The translations under genes and the position numbers were made by a program. 64,000 nt of DNA, taken from Bacteroidales bacterium (GTDB taxonomy: Bacteria > Bacteroidota > Bacteroidia > Bacteroidales > JAGOPY01). Below are positions 8,051-17,594 of the stretch, in pieces. Numbering within the stretch: the first letter of the stretch is position 1; the number at the start of each line of letters is the position of its first letter. The notes beneath the pieces were generated by a model that was not told the DNA's origin, made no database searches, and worked only from the letters and a program-made list of their open reading frames with translations. Where the stretch lies: assembly GCA_023229505.1 (NCBI GenBank), contig JALNZD010000004.1, positions 92,147-156,146 on the forward strand. The letters are read 5' to 3'.

Positions 8051-9277
8051 TTACCTAAATCCAATAGCTTTCACCGGAGTGATCCTGCCAATAATAAATC
8101 CCGGAATTAATACCATAAGCAGGCATACAAGGAAAGTCCCTGCATTGATGAGCAGGATATGTGAGATATTCAGCGATACCGGCACGAAAGAGATGTAATA
8201 AGATTCCTCGTCTAAAGGCAGGATTTTCGTCCAGTGTTGGATCAAAGCAATGCCAATTCCGGTAATATTGCCCCATAACAAGCCCCTGGCAATAATCCGG
8301 GCGGTAAGGTACACAAAAAGTTTTCGCAGGTCGTTGTCATTTATTCCCAAGGCTTTTAATACGCCTATCATATTGGTCCTTTCAAGGATCATGATCAACA
8401 GAGTGGATATAATGGTAATACCAGCGACCAGGATCATAAGAACAAGGATGATAATTACATTAATATCCATCAGCCGTAACCAGTCAAATATCTGTGGATA
8501 AGCCTCAGTCACTGTTTCAGCATTTAAATCATATCCTATCATCTGGTAAACCATCTCCCCCATTTTATCCAGGGATTTGAAATCATCAATAAAAACTTCG
8601 AAACCGGAAACCATGTCAGTATTCCAGTTATTCAATCTCTGGATATGACGGAGATCACCAATAACATATACGTCATCGAATTCTTCAAGTCCCGTTTCGT
8701 ATATTCCTGATATGTTGAATTTTCTTCCTCGTGGCTGAGATTCGGAACCAGATAAAAAATACATCCGGACCTCATCTCCGATTTTAAGTTTTAATTTTTG
8801 TGAAATTATTCCCGAAATCAGCAATTCTCCTGAAGCCATTGTATCATTCACCTGGAAAATTGACCCGGAAGTAAGATGTTCCTTCAAAAAGCCCCAATCA
8901 TAGTCAGGGCCGATCCCTTTCAGAACAATACCCTGCAGTTGGTCATCCGTTTTAATAATACCGGCCTTCAGCGTAAAAACCTGTATGTGCTTTATCCCGT
9001 CAACTTTATCTAATTCCGGATAAAATGGCTGGTCCATAGAAACAGGTGAAGCTTCATAGGAAGCATTTTCATCAAAATTATCGATCTGAATGTGTGCAGA
9101 AAAACCGATAACTTTATTTCGTATTTCTGTTTGAAAACCAACCAGGACAGCCACTGCCAGGATCATCACTGACAAGCCAAGTGCAATAGTGATAACTGCA
9201 ATCCGGATTACCGGCCCGGATAAATTTTCCTTATCTTTACCGCTGATGCGGTTGGCTATGAATAACGGCAGATTCAA
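8051..9277 (-). CDS. LolC/LolE-type ABC transporter permease
   Basis: 408-residue inner-membrane permease of the FtsX/LolE family, which with a LolD ATPase would release lipoproteins from the inner membrane. One membrane helix at residues about 23-47 precedes a large periplasmic domain (MacB_PCD type, GFSAHIQIDNF onward). Three further helices lie at about 275-300, 320-350 and 375-400. The start is TTG: the sequence MNLPLFIANR at this point is the usual family N-terminus, and no ATG is in frame upstream. No ATPase gene is adjacent, as is common in Bacteroidota. Confidence 0.85.
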   Translation of the reverse strand: MNLPLFIANRISGKDKENLSGPVIRIAVITIALGLSVMILAVAVLVGFQTEIRNKVIGFSAHIQIDNFDENASYEASPVSMDQPFYPELDKVDGIKHIQVFTLKAGIIKTDDQLQGIVLKGIGPDYDWGFLKEHLTSGSIFQVNDTMASGELLISGIISQKLKLKIGDEVRMYFLSGSESQPRGRKFNISGIYETGLEEFDDVYVIGDLRHIQRLNNWNTDMVSGFEVFIDDFKSLDKMGEMVYQMIGYDLNAETVTEAYPQIFDWLRLMDINVIIILVLMILVAGITIISTLLIMILERTNMIGVLKALGINDNDLRKLFVYLTARIIARGLLWGNITGIGIALIQHWTKILPLDEESYYISFVPVSLNISHILLINAGTFLVCLLMVLIPGFIIGRITPVKAIGFR

Positions 9278-9373
9278 GTAAAATGAATTGAATTAATCGG
9301 TAAAAATAAGAACGATTGTCGATCGTTGTACAAGAGCATAGATCTTTACAAGTTTATTTTAAAAGATCATTTG

Positions 9374-10597
9374 ATGATATCAGATTACTATAAGGCCATT
9401 GTAATTTGTGCGGTCATGATTTCAGGATCCTGCCATTCAAAGCACGGCAATACTCAGGGAACAGTCTCAGGAGAGCTTCGCCTGGCCAACATCAGCGAAA
9501 TCCGCACAGGGGCAGAGAGGACAGACTTGTATTTTCCGCAATTAAAGGGTAAAACTATTGGAATTATTTGTAATCAGACCTCTCTTGTCGGAAATACCAA
9601 TCTGGCAGATACTTTGATCAATGCAGGTTTTTTTGTTAAAGTAATTTTCAGCCCTGAGCACGGATTCAGGGGAGACTCCGATGCGGGAGCGGATATTTCA
9701 GATGGTTTGGATAAGAAAACTGGCATAAAAATCATCTCCATTTACGGAAATAAGAAAAAACCAGAACCGGAAGATCTGGAAGGAATCGACATTTTATTAT
9801 TTGACATCCAGGATGTAGGAGTCAGATTCTATACCTATATTTCAACTTTAACCCTTGTCATGGAGGCAGCTGCAGATAAGGGAATACCGTTGATTGTCAC
9901 TGACCGCCCCAATCCCAATGGTTTTTATGTCGATGGGCAGGTATTAGACACGTCTTTCCGGTCATTTGTTGGTATGCATCCCATTCCGGTGGTCTATGGC
10001 ATGACCATAGGTGAATATGCATTGATGGTCAATGGTGAAGGCTGGCTGGGAGAAAGAAAATGTGACCTGAATGTTATTCCGCTGGAAGGTTATAGTCATA
10101 ATATGATTGTCAAACTACCGGTCAGTCCCTCCCCTAATTTACCTACATGGGAATCAGTTTATCTCTATCCTTCGCTTTGCCTGTTTGAAGGAACAATGAT
10201 CAGTGTCGGCCGCGGAACTTGGACACCTTTCCAGGTGATCGGGCATCCTCATTTTGTGATTGGCAGCTATCTCTTTAAACCAGAAAGCATACCCGGGGTC
10301 AGCGAGCATCCGCCTTATGAGGGCCAGTACTGCTTAGGCTTAGGCCTGACGGACTTTGCTGAAAATTTCCGGGAAAACGAACATCATTTCTCACTCGTTT
10401 GGTTAATCCGGATGCATGAATTTTTTAAGGATTCAGCAGATTTTTTCACGCCTTATTTCGACAAACTGGCTGGCAATGACCTGTTAAGAAAGGCTATCAT
10501 AAACGATTTACCTGAGACTGAAATCAGGAAAAGCTGGGAAAATGATCTTAACGCGTTCAGACAAATCAGGAAAAAGTACCTGCTCTACCCGGATTAA
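9374..10597 (+). CDS. NamZ-like exo-beta-N-acetylmuramidase lipoprotein (DUF1343)
   Basis: 407 residues. The ATG at 9374 gives a short signal ending in the lipobox ISGSC; the TTG at 9326 would add 16 residues before it and is unlikely. The mature protein is the DUF1343 family, now known through Bacillus NamZ as an exo-beta-N-acetylmuramidase (GH171). Conserved blocks seen are FSPEHGFRG, FDIQDVGVRFYTY, VTDRPNPNG and SVGRGTWTPFQ. It would trim MurNAc from wall fragments in the periplasm, which fits with Mpl two genes away. It converges on the aminotransferase gene with one base between the stops. Confidence 0.85.
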   Translation: MISDYYKAIVICAVMISGSCHSKHGNTQGTVSGELRLANISEIRTGAERTDLYFPQLKGKTIGIICNQTSLVGNTNLADTLINAGFFVKVIFSPEHGFRGDSDAGADISDGLDKKTGIKIISIYGNKKKPEPEDLEGIDILLFDIQDVGVRFYTYISTLTLVMEAAADKGIPLIVTDRPNPNGFYVDGQVLDTSFRSFVGMHPIPVVYGMTIGEYALMVNGEGWLGERKCDLNVIPLEGYSHNMIVKLPVSPSPNLPTWESVYLYPSLCLFEGTMISVGRGTWTPFQVIGHPHFVIGSYLFKPESIPGVSEHPPYEGQYCLGLGLTDFAENFRENEHHFSLVWLIRMHEFFKDSADFFTPYFDKLAGNDLLRKAIINDLPETEIRKSWENDLNAFRQIRKKYLLYPD

Positions 10598-10598
10598 C

Positions 10599-11798
10599 TT
10601 ATATTGTTCTCCCCGGATATACTTTTAATGCCTCTTCCAGGCAAACCATTGCTTTTTTTAGGTCTTCCACTTTCAGCACATAGGAAATCCTGACCTCATC
10701 CTTGCCTTTGCCTGGGTTAGAGTAAAAACCAGTTGCCGGTGCCAGCATCACAGTTTCGTTGTTAAAGTTGAAATCTTCCAGCAACCATTTACAGAACCGG
10801 TCGGAATCATCGATTGGAAGCCTGGCGACAACATAGAAAGCTCCTTTAGGTTTAGGACAAGAGGCGCCAGGAATGCGGTTTATGCATTCGACCACGACAT
10901 CACGTCGTGCATGGTATTCCTTAAGAACCTTGTCAAAATATTCCTGCGGGGTATCAATAGCTGCTTCCGCTCCAATCTGGCCGAAAGTCGGCGGACTGAG
11001 GCGGGCCTGGGCAAATTTCAGTGCTGTGCGGATAACATCTTTGTTCCTGGTGATCAGGCATCCTACTCGAAAGCCACAGGCACTGTAACGTTTTGACACC
11101 GAATCGATCAGGATGACATTTTCTTCTATCCCCTCCAGATACATGGCTGAATAATGATGAAGGCCATCATAAACAAACTCCCGGTAAACCTCATCGGTGA
11201 TGAGGTAGAGATCATATTTCTTAACGATATCCCGAAGGGTTTCCAGTTCTTCTTTTGAATAAAGATAGCCTGTAGGGTTATTTGGATTACAAATGAGGAT
11301 CGCTTTTGTCCGCTCATTGATAGCTTTTTCAAAATCAGCCATGGGAGGAAGTGCAAAACCATTGTCGATAGTTGAAATTATCGGTCGGACTACGGCGCCG
11401 CAATTGATTGCAAAACCATTATAATTGGCATAGAATGGCTCCGGAATGATCAGTTCATCTCCCGGGTCAAGACAGGTATTTATCGCAAATAATAAAGCTT
11501 CGGAAGCGCCGGCGCCAACGACAATATCTTCAGGAGTGATGTCAATATTATATTTTTTATAATACTCGGTTAACCGTTTGCGGTAGGAATAGATACCGGC
11601 AGAATGGCTATATTCAACTACTTTCTGGCTGAAATTCCTGATTGCGTTAAGTGCTATTTCAGGTGTTTCGATGTCAGGTTGCCCGATGTTAAGATGATAA
11701 ACTTTTCGGCCCGCTTTTTTTGCGATCTCCGCAAAAGGGACCAATTTACGAATCGGGGATTCAGGCATCATCATCCCCTTTTTAGAAATTTTTGGCAT
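10599..11798 (-). CDS. class I/II PLP-dependent aminotransferase
   Basis: 399-residue fold-type I aminotransferase of the aspartate/aromatic group. Visible are the substrate-binding NIGQPDIETP near residue 38, the cofactor Asn-Pro motif ICNPNNPTG near 170, the Asp/Tyr pair ITDEVYREF near 205, and the Schiff-base Lys236 in DSVSKRYSACGFRVG. The final conserved Arg is in DEVRISYVL. The substrate cannot be assigned; an aspartate or broad amino-acid aminotransferase is likely. It lies downstream of a terminator hairpin that separates it from the DUF1573 gene. Confidence 0.88.
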   Translation of the reverse strand: MPKISKKGMMMPESPIRKLVPFAEIAKKAGRKVYHLNIGQPDIETPEIALNAIRNFSQKVVEYSHSAGIYSYRKRLTEYYKKYNIDITPEDIVVGAGASEALLFAINTCLDPGDELIIPEPFYANYNGFAINCGAVVRPIISTIDNGFALPPMADFEKAINERTKAILICNPNNPTGYLYSKEELETLRDIVKKYDLYLITDEVYREFVYDGLHHYSAMYLEGIEENVILIDSVSKRYSACGFRVGCLITRNKDVIRTALKFAQARLSPPTFGQIGAEAAIDTPQEYFDKVLKEYHARRDVVVECINRIPGASCPKPKGAFYVVARLPIDDSDRFCKWLLEDFNFNNETVMLAPATGFYSNPGKGKDEVRISYVLKVEDLKKAMVCLEEALKVYPGRTI

Positions 11799-11827
11799 GG
11801 AAAATAATCTTTAAGCAAATAATAAAA

Positions 11828-11866
11828 GGTTGTCTAATAAGAATTTTTTATGCTTATCGGACAACC
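11828..11866 (-). terminator. terminator of the DUF1573 gene
   Basis: Arms GGTTGTCTAATAAG (11828-11841) and CTTATCGGACAACC (11853-11866) pair over 14 positions with two central mismatches. On the minus strand the stem is followed by a T-rich run. On the plus strand an A/T run also follows, so it may work in both directions. Confidence 0.75.
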
Positions 11867-11887
11867 CCTTAAAAAATTTTAACCTGT

Positions 11888-12352
11888 TTATTTATTTACA
11901 GGTGTACCCTCTCCTGTAATCTTTTCAGGTAATTGCTGGGCCGGGTTCGGTTGAACTGTCCCGGTGATCCTCAGAACAACGGTATTATTCTTGGCATTTG
12001 ATCTTACCGTAACTGTTTTGTTGATCGGCCCTGTTTTCTTTGTGTTGTAGGTCACCTTGATTTCGTCAGATGCACCCGGCAATACAGGTTCTTTTGGCCA
12101 TGTAGGAACGGTACAACCGCAAGATGACTGGGGTTGCTGAAGTATCAGGGGTTCTTTACCAATATTGGTAAATTTGAAAGTGCAGACGCCATCTCCGCCA
12201 AAAGCGACAGTTCCATAATCATGAACCATTTTATCAAAGCTTATTTCTGGTGCATTAGGGTTATCTTCAATTTTAACAGGTTCTGTAGCCTGGGCAAAAA
12301 CTCCAATCGCCGAAACCAATAACAAGGCAACAAATAATGTAATCTTTTTCAT
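11888..12352 (-). CDS. DUF1573 secreted protein
   Basis: 154 residues with a clean signal peptide (MKKITLFVALLLVSAIGVFAQ) cut near residue 21. The mature part is one DUF1573 beta-sandwich, with the typical core YGTVAFGGDGVCTFKFTNIG followed by PLILQQPQSSCGCTVPTWP. The SSCGCTVP block with its two cysteines is diagnostic of the family. The domain is very common in Bacteroidota as an exported protein of unknown job, related to ASH/MSP-like folds. It has its own terminator downstream. Confidence 0.88.
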   Translation of the reverse strand: MKKITLFVALLLVSAIGVFAQATEPVKIEDNPNAPEISFDKMVHDYGTVAFGGDGVCTFKFTNIGKEPLILQQPQSSCGCTVPTWPKEPVLPGASDEIKVTYNTKKTGPINKTVTVRSNAKNNTVVLRITGTVQPNPAQQLPEKITGEGTPVNK

Positions 12353-12639
12353 TTTTTTAATGTTTAATCAGGAAGACAAAGGTATTAATATTTTAAAAAC
12401 GATCCGTTTTTCCTGATTTTTTATACTTTTTTAACATAATTTATTTTTTTACTATAGCTGGCATAAATTACCCAAAACCTTGCCAAAGTCTATTATTTGT
12501 AATAAAACACACTCAAATTCTCAGAAAATAATAAAATCAACCGCAATTAGAAAAATTCTATGAGAATAGTAACATTTTGGGCAATCATTTTTATATTTTA
12601 GCAGATCGGTGGTAATACAGACATTAAAAGCCCTATAAG

Positions 12640-14700
12640 ATGATCAACAGAGAGTTAACAGATCCTGAAAGTATAGTAATAATTGGTGGATCGAATGATC
12701 TTCAAAAACCAGGCGGGAAGATCCTTAAAAATATTATTGACGGGGGTTTTCAGGGTAGTTTAATGGTCTTGAATCCCAAAGAAGATAAGGTTCAAGGGCT
12801 TACTTCCTTCCGGAAACTTCGTTTGTTACCACCTGTCGAGCTGGCTATTATTGTCATAGCAGCCAAATATGTGCCCGAAACGGTGGCTTTGCTGACAAAA
12901 GAAAAGAAGACCAGGGCATTTATTATTATTTCCGCAGGATTTAGTGAAGAAAGTAAGGAAGGCAGAGAGATCGAGAGAAAAACGGTAGAAATTATCAATG
13001 AAGTTGGTGGTGCTCTTATCGGGCCAAACTGTATCGGGGTATTGACCCCAGCCTACCATGGGGTATTCACTCTTCCGATCCCGAAGCTCACATTATCCGG
13101 TTGCGATTTCATTTCAGGTTCCGGAGCAACGGCTTGCTTTATCATGGAGAACGGCATCCCGAAGGGTTTAAGCTTTGCCCGGGTTTTTTCTGTCGGCAAC
13201 AGTGCCCAGATGGGTGTTGAAGATATCCTTCAATACATGGATGAATCTTTCGATCCCATAATCAGTCCGAAAGTCAAGCTACTTTACATGGAAACCATTA
13301 ACAAACCTAAACTTCTATTAAAGCATGCTTCCTCATTGATTCGGAAGGGCTGTAAGATCGCAGCAATCAAAGCGGGATCATCGGAAGCCGGCAGCAGGGC
13401 GGCCTCATCCCATACCGGCGCCCTGGCCAATTCCGATCTGGCTGTCAAATCTCTATTCCGGAAAGCCGGTATTGTCAGGTGCAGCGGGCGTTCGGAGCTG
13501 ATCAATGTCGCATCGGTCTTTCTTCACAAAGAGTTGAAAGGTGTAAATATCGGTATTATCACCCATGCAGGCGGACCTGCAGTTATGCTCACCGATGCCC
13601 TTTCCAGGGAAGGGTTCCATGTTCCACATATTAAAAACCCAAAATCACAGGAACTGTTAAAGGAATTGTTTCCGGGTGCCTCTGTAAACAACCCGATTGA
13701 TTTCCTTGCAACCGGAACGGCAGAGCAATTGGGAAAGATCATCGATTATACCGATCGGCATTTTGATGAAATTGACGGAATGGCGGTGATATTCGGCACA
13801 CCCGGTCTCAGTCCGATTTTTGATGTTTATGAGGTCCTTGATGAAAAGATGAAAACATCGATCAAACCCATATTCCCGATACTTCCTTCAACACTGACCG
13901 CTAACGAAGAAGTAAAATCCTTTCTTCAAAAAGGCAGGATTAACTTTCCGGATGAAGTATTGTTTGCTCATGCCCTCGGTTTAGCATATTTTATAGATAA
14001 GCCTGCGGAAATGGAGCAAAAAAAGCCAACCGCTATTTCAAAAGTCATCATCAGGAAAATTAACGAACACAAACCCGGTTATTTACATCCTGAAATGGTT
14101 TCTGAAATAATGGATGCAATCCATATACCCAGGGTGCCGGAAAAGGTTGTCTGTTCAATACCCGGAATCATTGAAGCTTCTCATTCTATAGGTTTCCCGA
14201 TGGTAATGAAAGTTGTCGGCCCGGTTCATAAATCAGATATGGAAGGAGTCATATTAAATGTAAAGGATTTAGAAAATGCCTTGGCAACTTATGATTCTCT
14301 TATGAAGAAACCGGGCTCTAAAGAGATTCTGATTCAACCGATGGTCTATGGTCGAGAAATATTTGCCGGGGTTAAATATGAAAAGAAATTCGGACACCTG
14401 ATCCTGTGCGGAATGGGCGGAATTTTTATTGAGGTACTGAAAGATTTCAGTGCTGGCCTTGCCCCACTTTCACGGAAAGAAAGCATGGATATGATCAAAC
14501 GGCTTAAAATTTATCCTTTGCTAAAAGGTATGCGCGGACAACAGGGTATTAACATAGATTTGTTTGGGGAAATACTTGTTCACATTTCGGAATTAGTGCA
14601 GTCTATCCCTCAAATCATGGAGATGGACCTGAATCCTCTCATTGCGATCAATGATAAAATTGTGGCCGTGGATGTGAGAATCCGGATCGGCCGCGAATAA
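12640..14700 (+). CDS. ADP-forming acetate/acyl-CoA ligase, fused alpha-beta subunits
   Basis: 686 residues combining both parts of archaeal-type ADP-forming acyl-CoA synthetase in one chain. It has an N-terminal CoA-binding Rossmann domain (SIVIIGGSND at 11-20), succinyl-CoA-ligase-like domains carrying the phospho-accepting His258 in SSHTGALANSD, and a C-terminal ATP-grasp domain from about residue 470 (GFPMVMKVVGP, then ILIQPMVYGREIFAG). The reaction makes ATP from acyl-CoA, ADP and phosphate. Next to an aminotransferase and a 2-oxoacid:ferredoxin oxidoreductase it should serve substrate-level phosphorylation in amino-acid fermentation; the acyl group is unknown. Confidence 0.9.
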   Translation: MINRELTDPESIVIIGGSNDLQKPGGKILKNIIDGGFQGSLMVLNPKEDKVQGLTSFRKLRLLPPVELAIIVIAAKYVPETVALLTKEKKTRAFIIISAGFSEESKEGREIERKTVEIINEVGGALIGPNCIGVLTPAYHGVFTLPIPKLTLSGCDFISGSGATACFIMENGIPKGLSFARVFSVGNSAQMGVEDILQYMDESFDPIISPKVKLLYMETINKPKLLLKHASSLIRKGCKIAAIKAGSSEAGSRAASSHTGALANSDLAVKSLFRKAGIVRCSGRSELINVASVFLHKELKGVNIGIITHAGGPAVMLTDALSREGFHVPHIKNPKSQELLKELFPGASVNNPIDFLATGTAEQLGKIIDYTDRHFDEIDGMAVIFGTPGLSPIFDVYEVLDEKMKTSIKPIFPILPSTLTANEEVKSFLQKGRINFPDEVLFAHALGLAYFIDKPAEMEQKKPTAISKVIIRKINEHKPGYLHPEMVSEIMDAIHIPRVPEKVVCSIPGIIEASHSIGFPMVMKVVGPVHKSDMEGVILNVKDLENALATYDSLMKKPGSKEILIQPMVYGREIFAGVKYEKKFGHLILCGMGGIFIEVLKDFSAGLAPLSRKESMDMIKRLKIYPLLKGMRGQQGINIDLFGEILVHISELVQSIPQIMEMDLNPLIAINDKIVAVDVRIRIGRE

Positions 14701-14711
14701 TTGCAAAAGAT

Positions 14712-14742
14712 ATTGTTTTTCGGATATAAATTTATATTTTTG
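14712..14742 (+). promoter_or_regulatory. probable promoter of the aminotransferase gene
   Basis: ATTG at 14712-14715, 19 bases, then TATTTTTG at 14735-14742, matching the Bacteroidota -33/-7 pattern. The ATG follows 41 bases after the -7 element. Confidence 0.4.
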
Positions 14743-14783
14743 ACAGATTCTGATTTTATCAATTACTACATCCGGGAATACCT

Positions 14784-16097
14784 ATGAAAAGCACCCCAAT
14801 TGATTTTGAAATTATCGAAAAAAAAATTAATGAAACCCAGATCGGTGATTTAGGAATCGCTTCTATCCGTGAGATAAAAAGGCTGGTTGATATGATTGAA
14901 AAAGAGTCAGGTCAGCGCTTCATTCGCATGGAAATGGGCATCCCGGGTCTGGCGCCGGTCCAAATAGGCATTGAAGCCGAAAAAAAAGCGCTTGATATGG
15001 GAATTCCTGCTATTTACCCGGATATTTATGGCAGGGCTGAACTTAAAGAAGAGATTTCGAAATTTGTCAAGCTTTTCCTGAATATCGATGTCAAAACTGA
15101 AGGATGCATTCCCACGGTCGGCTCTATGCAGGGCAGTTTTGCTTCCTTTATGACCCTGAACCGGATGTACAAGGACAGGGGGCAAACCTTGCTCCTCAAT
15201 CCCGGTTTCCCGGTCCACATGCAGCAACTGCTTATCCTTGGATTTGAAACAGTCGCGTTCGATGTATATGATTACAGGGGTGAAAAACTCCGGGACAAAC
15301 TGGAATCATTCCTGCAATGCGGGAAAATATCTACCATCTTATATTCTAATCCAAACAACCCATCCTGGATTTGCTTTACGGAAAGAGAACTCAGGATTAT
15401 CGCGGAAATGGCAGACAAATATAATGTGATCGTAATCGAAGATCTTGCTTATTTCGGCATGGATTTCCGCAAAGATTATTCCCATCCGGGTGTCCCACCC
15501 TACCAACCTTCGGTATCCCATTATACTGAAAATTATGTCCTTCTGATTTCCAGCTCCAAGGTTTTCAGTTATGCCGGACAAAGGATCGGTATGATGGTGA
15601 TCTCCGATAAAATCTTTGAAACTGAAGCACCGGATCTGTTAAGGTTTTATAAGTCTTCCAGGGTCGGGCACGCCATGGTATTCGGAACCCTCTATGCCCT
15701 GAGTTCAGGCACGGCACATACCCCGCAGTTTGCCCTGACCGCCATCCTTAAAGCTGCTAATTCCGGAGAATTCAACTTCATAGAGGAGGTGAAAGAATAT
15801 GGCGAAAAAGCTAAAATCATGAAAAAACTTTTCCTCGATAACGGGTTTAAGATCGTCTATGATAAAGATGAAGATAAACTTATTGCCGATGGATTTTATT
15901 TCACTTTCTCATATCCTGGCTATACCGGGGGAGAATTGCTTCGCGAATTGCTTTCCTATGGAATTAGTGCCATTTCCCTGTCAATCTGTGGAAGCGAGCG
16001 GATTGAAGGTATAAGGGCCTGTGTTTCACTGGTTAAGCGGGAGCAATTCCCCAACCTTGAATCCCGTTTGAAAAAATTCAGGGAAGATCACCGGTAA
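14784..16097 (+). CDS. class I/II PLP-dependent aminotransferase
   Basis: 437 residues. Cofactor motifs are complete: YSNPNNPSW near residue 190, EDLAYFGMDF near 221, and the Schiff-base Lys259 in SSSKVFSYAGQRIG. The chain is longer than the usual 400 and starts with a helical region (IREIKRLVDMIEKES). It lies between the ADP-forming acyl-CoA synthetase and the 2-oxoacid oxidoreductase genes on the same strand, so it probably makes the 2-oxoacid substrate from an amino acid. Branched-chain or aromatic amino acids are the obvious candidates, but the sequence does not decide. Confidence 0.87.
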   Translation: MKSTPIDFEIIEKKINETQIGDLGIASIREIKRLVDMIEKESGQRFIRMEMGIPGLAPVQIGIEAEKKALDMGIPAIYPDIYGRAELKEEISKFVKLFLNIDVKTEGCIPTVGSMQGSFASFMTLNRMYKDRGQTLLLNPGFPVHMQQLLILGFETVAFDVYDYRGEKLRDKLESFLQCGKISTILYSNPNNPSWICFTERELRIIAEMADKYNVIVIEDLAYFGMDFRKDYSHPGVPPYQPSVSHYTENYVLLISSSKVFSYAGQRIGMMVISDKIFETEAPDLLRFYKSSRVGHAMVFGTLYALSSGTAHTPQFALTAILKAANSGEFNFIEEVKEYGEKAKIMKKLFLDNGFKIVYDKDEDKLIADGFYFTFSYPGYTGGELLRELLSYGISAISLSICGSERIEGIRACVSLVKREQFPNLESRLKKFREDHR

Positions 16098-16251
16098 ATT
16101 ATTGTCCTGATCTTTCTTCCCCGCTATTTAAATCAAATATAAATTGTTAATTAAATAACAATTCAAATCCATTCTTTCAGCTTAATTCATCTTTTATTAA
16201 TAATTTCGTAGCGCTTATTTTAAGTGCACAGGACATAAATTTTTTAACTTA

Positions 16252-16482
16252 ATGGCTAAAGTCAGAGGAGTTATAATAGTCGATATTGAGCGCTGTAAAG
16301 GTTGCGAAGTATGCGTGGGGGCATGCCCGACAGAAGTTATCGCGATAGCCCGTGATGTTAACCATAAAGGTTACCGGTATGCTTTTGCAGCGAACCCGGA
16401 TGAATGCACCGGTTGCACTAATTGCGCTGTAGTTTGCCCCGATGGGGTTATCACGGTTTATCGGAAAAAAGTCGAAGTCTGA
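16252..16482 (+). CDS. 2-oxoacid:ferredoxin oxidoreductase delta subunit, 2x[4Fe-4S]
   Basis: 76-residue ferredoxin-like subunit. Two complete cluster motifs are seen: CKGCEVCVGACP at about residues 14-25 and CTGCTNCAVVCP at about 52-63. It carries electrons from the thiamine-diphosphate site to soluble ferredoxin in the multi-subunit VOR/KOR complex. It is the first gene of a four-gene set, 26 bases before the alpha subunit, and the order delta-alpha-beta-gamma is typical. Confidence 0.93.
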   Translation: MAKVRGVIIVDIERCKGCEVCVGACPTEVIAIARDVNHKGYRYAFAANPDECTGCTNCAVVCPDGVITVYRKKVEV

Positions 16483-16508
16483 TCCCACAATAAAAATTTA
16501 TCATCATT

Positions 16509-17591
16509 ATGGGTGAATTAAGATTAATGAAAGGCAATGAGGCCTTTGCAGAAGCTGCAATCCGTGCTGGTGTGGATGCCTACTTCGGTTATCCCATTAC
16601 GCCACAATCTGAAGTGCTCGAATACCTCATGGCTGAGAAGCCGCATGAGCGGACTGGAATGGTGGTGTTACAGGCAGAAAGCGAAGTTGCAGCAATTAAC
16701 ATGGTTTATGGTGCCGGCGCAACCGGTAAGAAAGCGGTGACATCATCCTCCAGTCCGGGCATCAGTTTGAAAATGGAAGGAATTTCCTATATGGCGGGGG
16801 CCGAACTGCCCGGGGTTATCCTCAACGTGGTCCGTGGCGGACCTGGGCTTGGAACGATCCAACCTTCCCAGGCCGATTATTTCCAGGCCACAAAAGGTGG
16901 TGGCCATGGGGATTACCGGCTGATTGTACTTGCCCCATCTTCTGTTCAGGAAATGTTCGATTTTGTCAGGCTGGCGTTTGATCTTACTTTCAAATATAGA
17001 AATCCTGTGATGATCCTTTCCGATGGCGTCATTGGCCAGATGATGGAGAAAGTGCAACTGGCCGATCCGATTCCCAGAAGGACCAATGAAGAGCTGATCA
17101 GGGAATGCCCCTGGGCTACAACCGGAAAACCCGCTTCAAGGGAAAGGAATATAATCACTTCGCTTTACCTTGACCCTGCTGTACAGGAAAGACATAATGT
17201 CCATTTGCAGGAAAAATACCGTAAGATAGAAGAAACAGAAGTCCGCTTCGAGAAATTCCAGTGTGATGATGCGGAATATCTTTACGTAGCTTATGGATCC
17301 AGTGCCCGTATCGCGCAAAAATCAGTGCAGCTGGCCAGGGCTAAAGGCATTAAAGCCGGGCTTCTCAGGCCTATTACACTGTTTCCTTTTCCAAAAAATG
17401 AGATTGTTTCCCTTGCTAAACAGGTAAAAGCTATGCTGGCGATTGAAATGAGTGCCGGACAACTCGTGGAAGATGTCATGCTAGCTGTGGCAGGAAAAGT
17501 GCCTGTCGGACATTTTGGCCGCATGGGAGGCATAGTCCATTCCCCAGAGGAAGTATTAACTGCACTTGAAAAAAAATTCATAGGAGGCTGA
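16509..17591 (+). CDS. vorB: 2-oxoacid:ferredoxin oxidoreductase alpha subunit, VorB-like
   Basis: 360 residues holding the pyrimidine-binding and transketolase C-terminal domains. The N-terminus GNEAFAEAAIRAGVDAYFGYPITPQSE is the VorB/KorA signature (first residues of the block at 9-18). RGGPGLGTIQPSQADYFQA near residue 108 is the conserved region by the active site. Similarity of this region to 3-methyl-2-oxobutanoate oxidoreductases favours branched-chain 2-oxoacids, but 2-oxoglutarate cannot be excluded. A strong AGGAGG at 17583 inside its 3' end serves the next gene. Confidence 0.88.
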   Translation: MGELRLMKGNEAFAEAAIRAGVDAYFGYPITPQSEVLEYLMAEKPHERTGMVVLQAESEVAAINMVYGAGATGKKAVTSSSSPGISLKMEGISYMAGAELPGVILNVVRGGPGLGTIQPSQADYFQATKGGGHGDYRLIVLAPSSVQEMFDFVRLAFDLTFKYRNPVMILSDGVIGQMMEKVQLADPIPRRTNEELIRECPWATTGKPASRERNIITSLYLDPAVQERHNVHLQEKYRKIEETEVRFEKFQCDDAEYLYVAYGSSARIAQKSVQLARAKGIKAGLLRPITLFPFPKNEIVSLAKQVKAMLAIEMSAGQLVEDVMLAVAGKVPVGHFGRMGGIVHSPEEVLTALEKKFIGG

Positions 17592-17594
17592 ACC

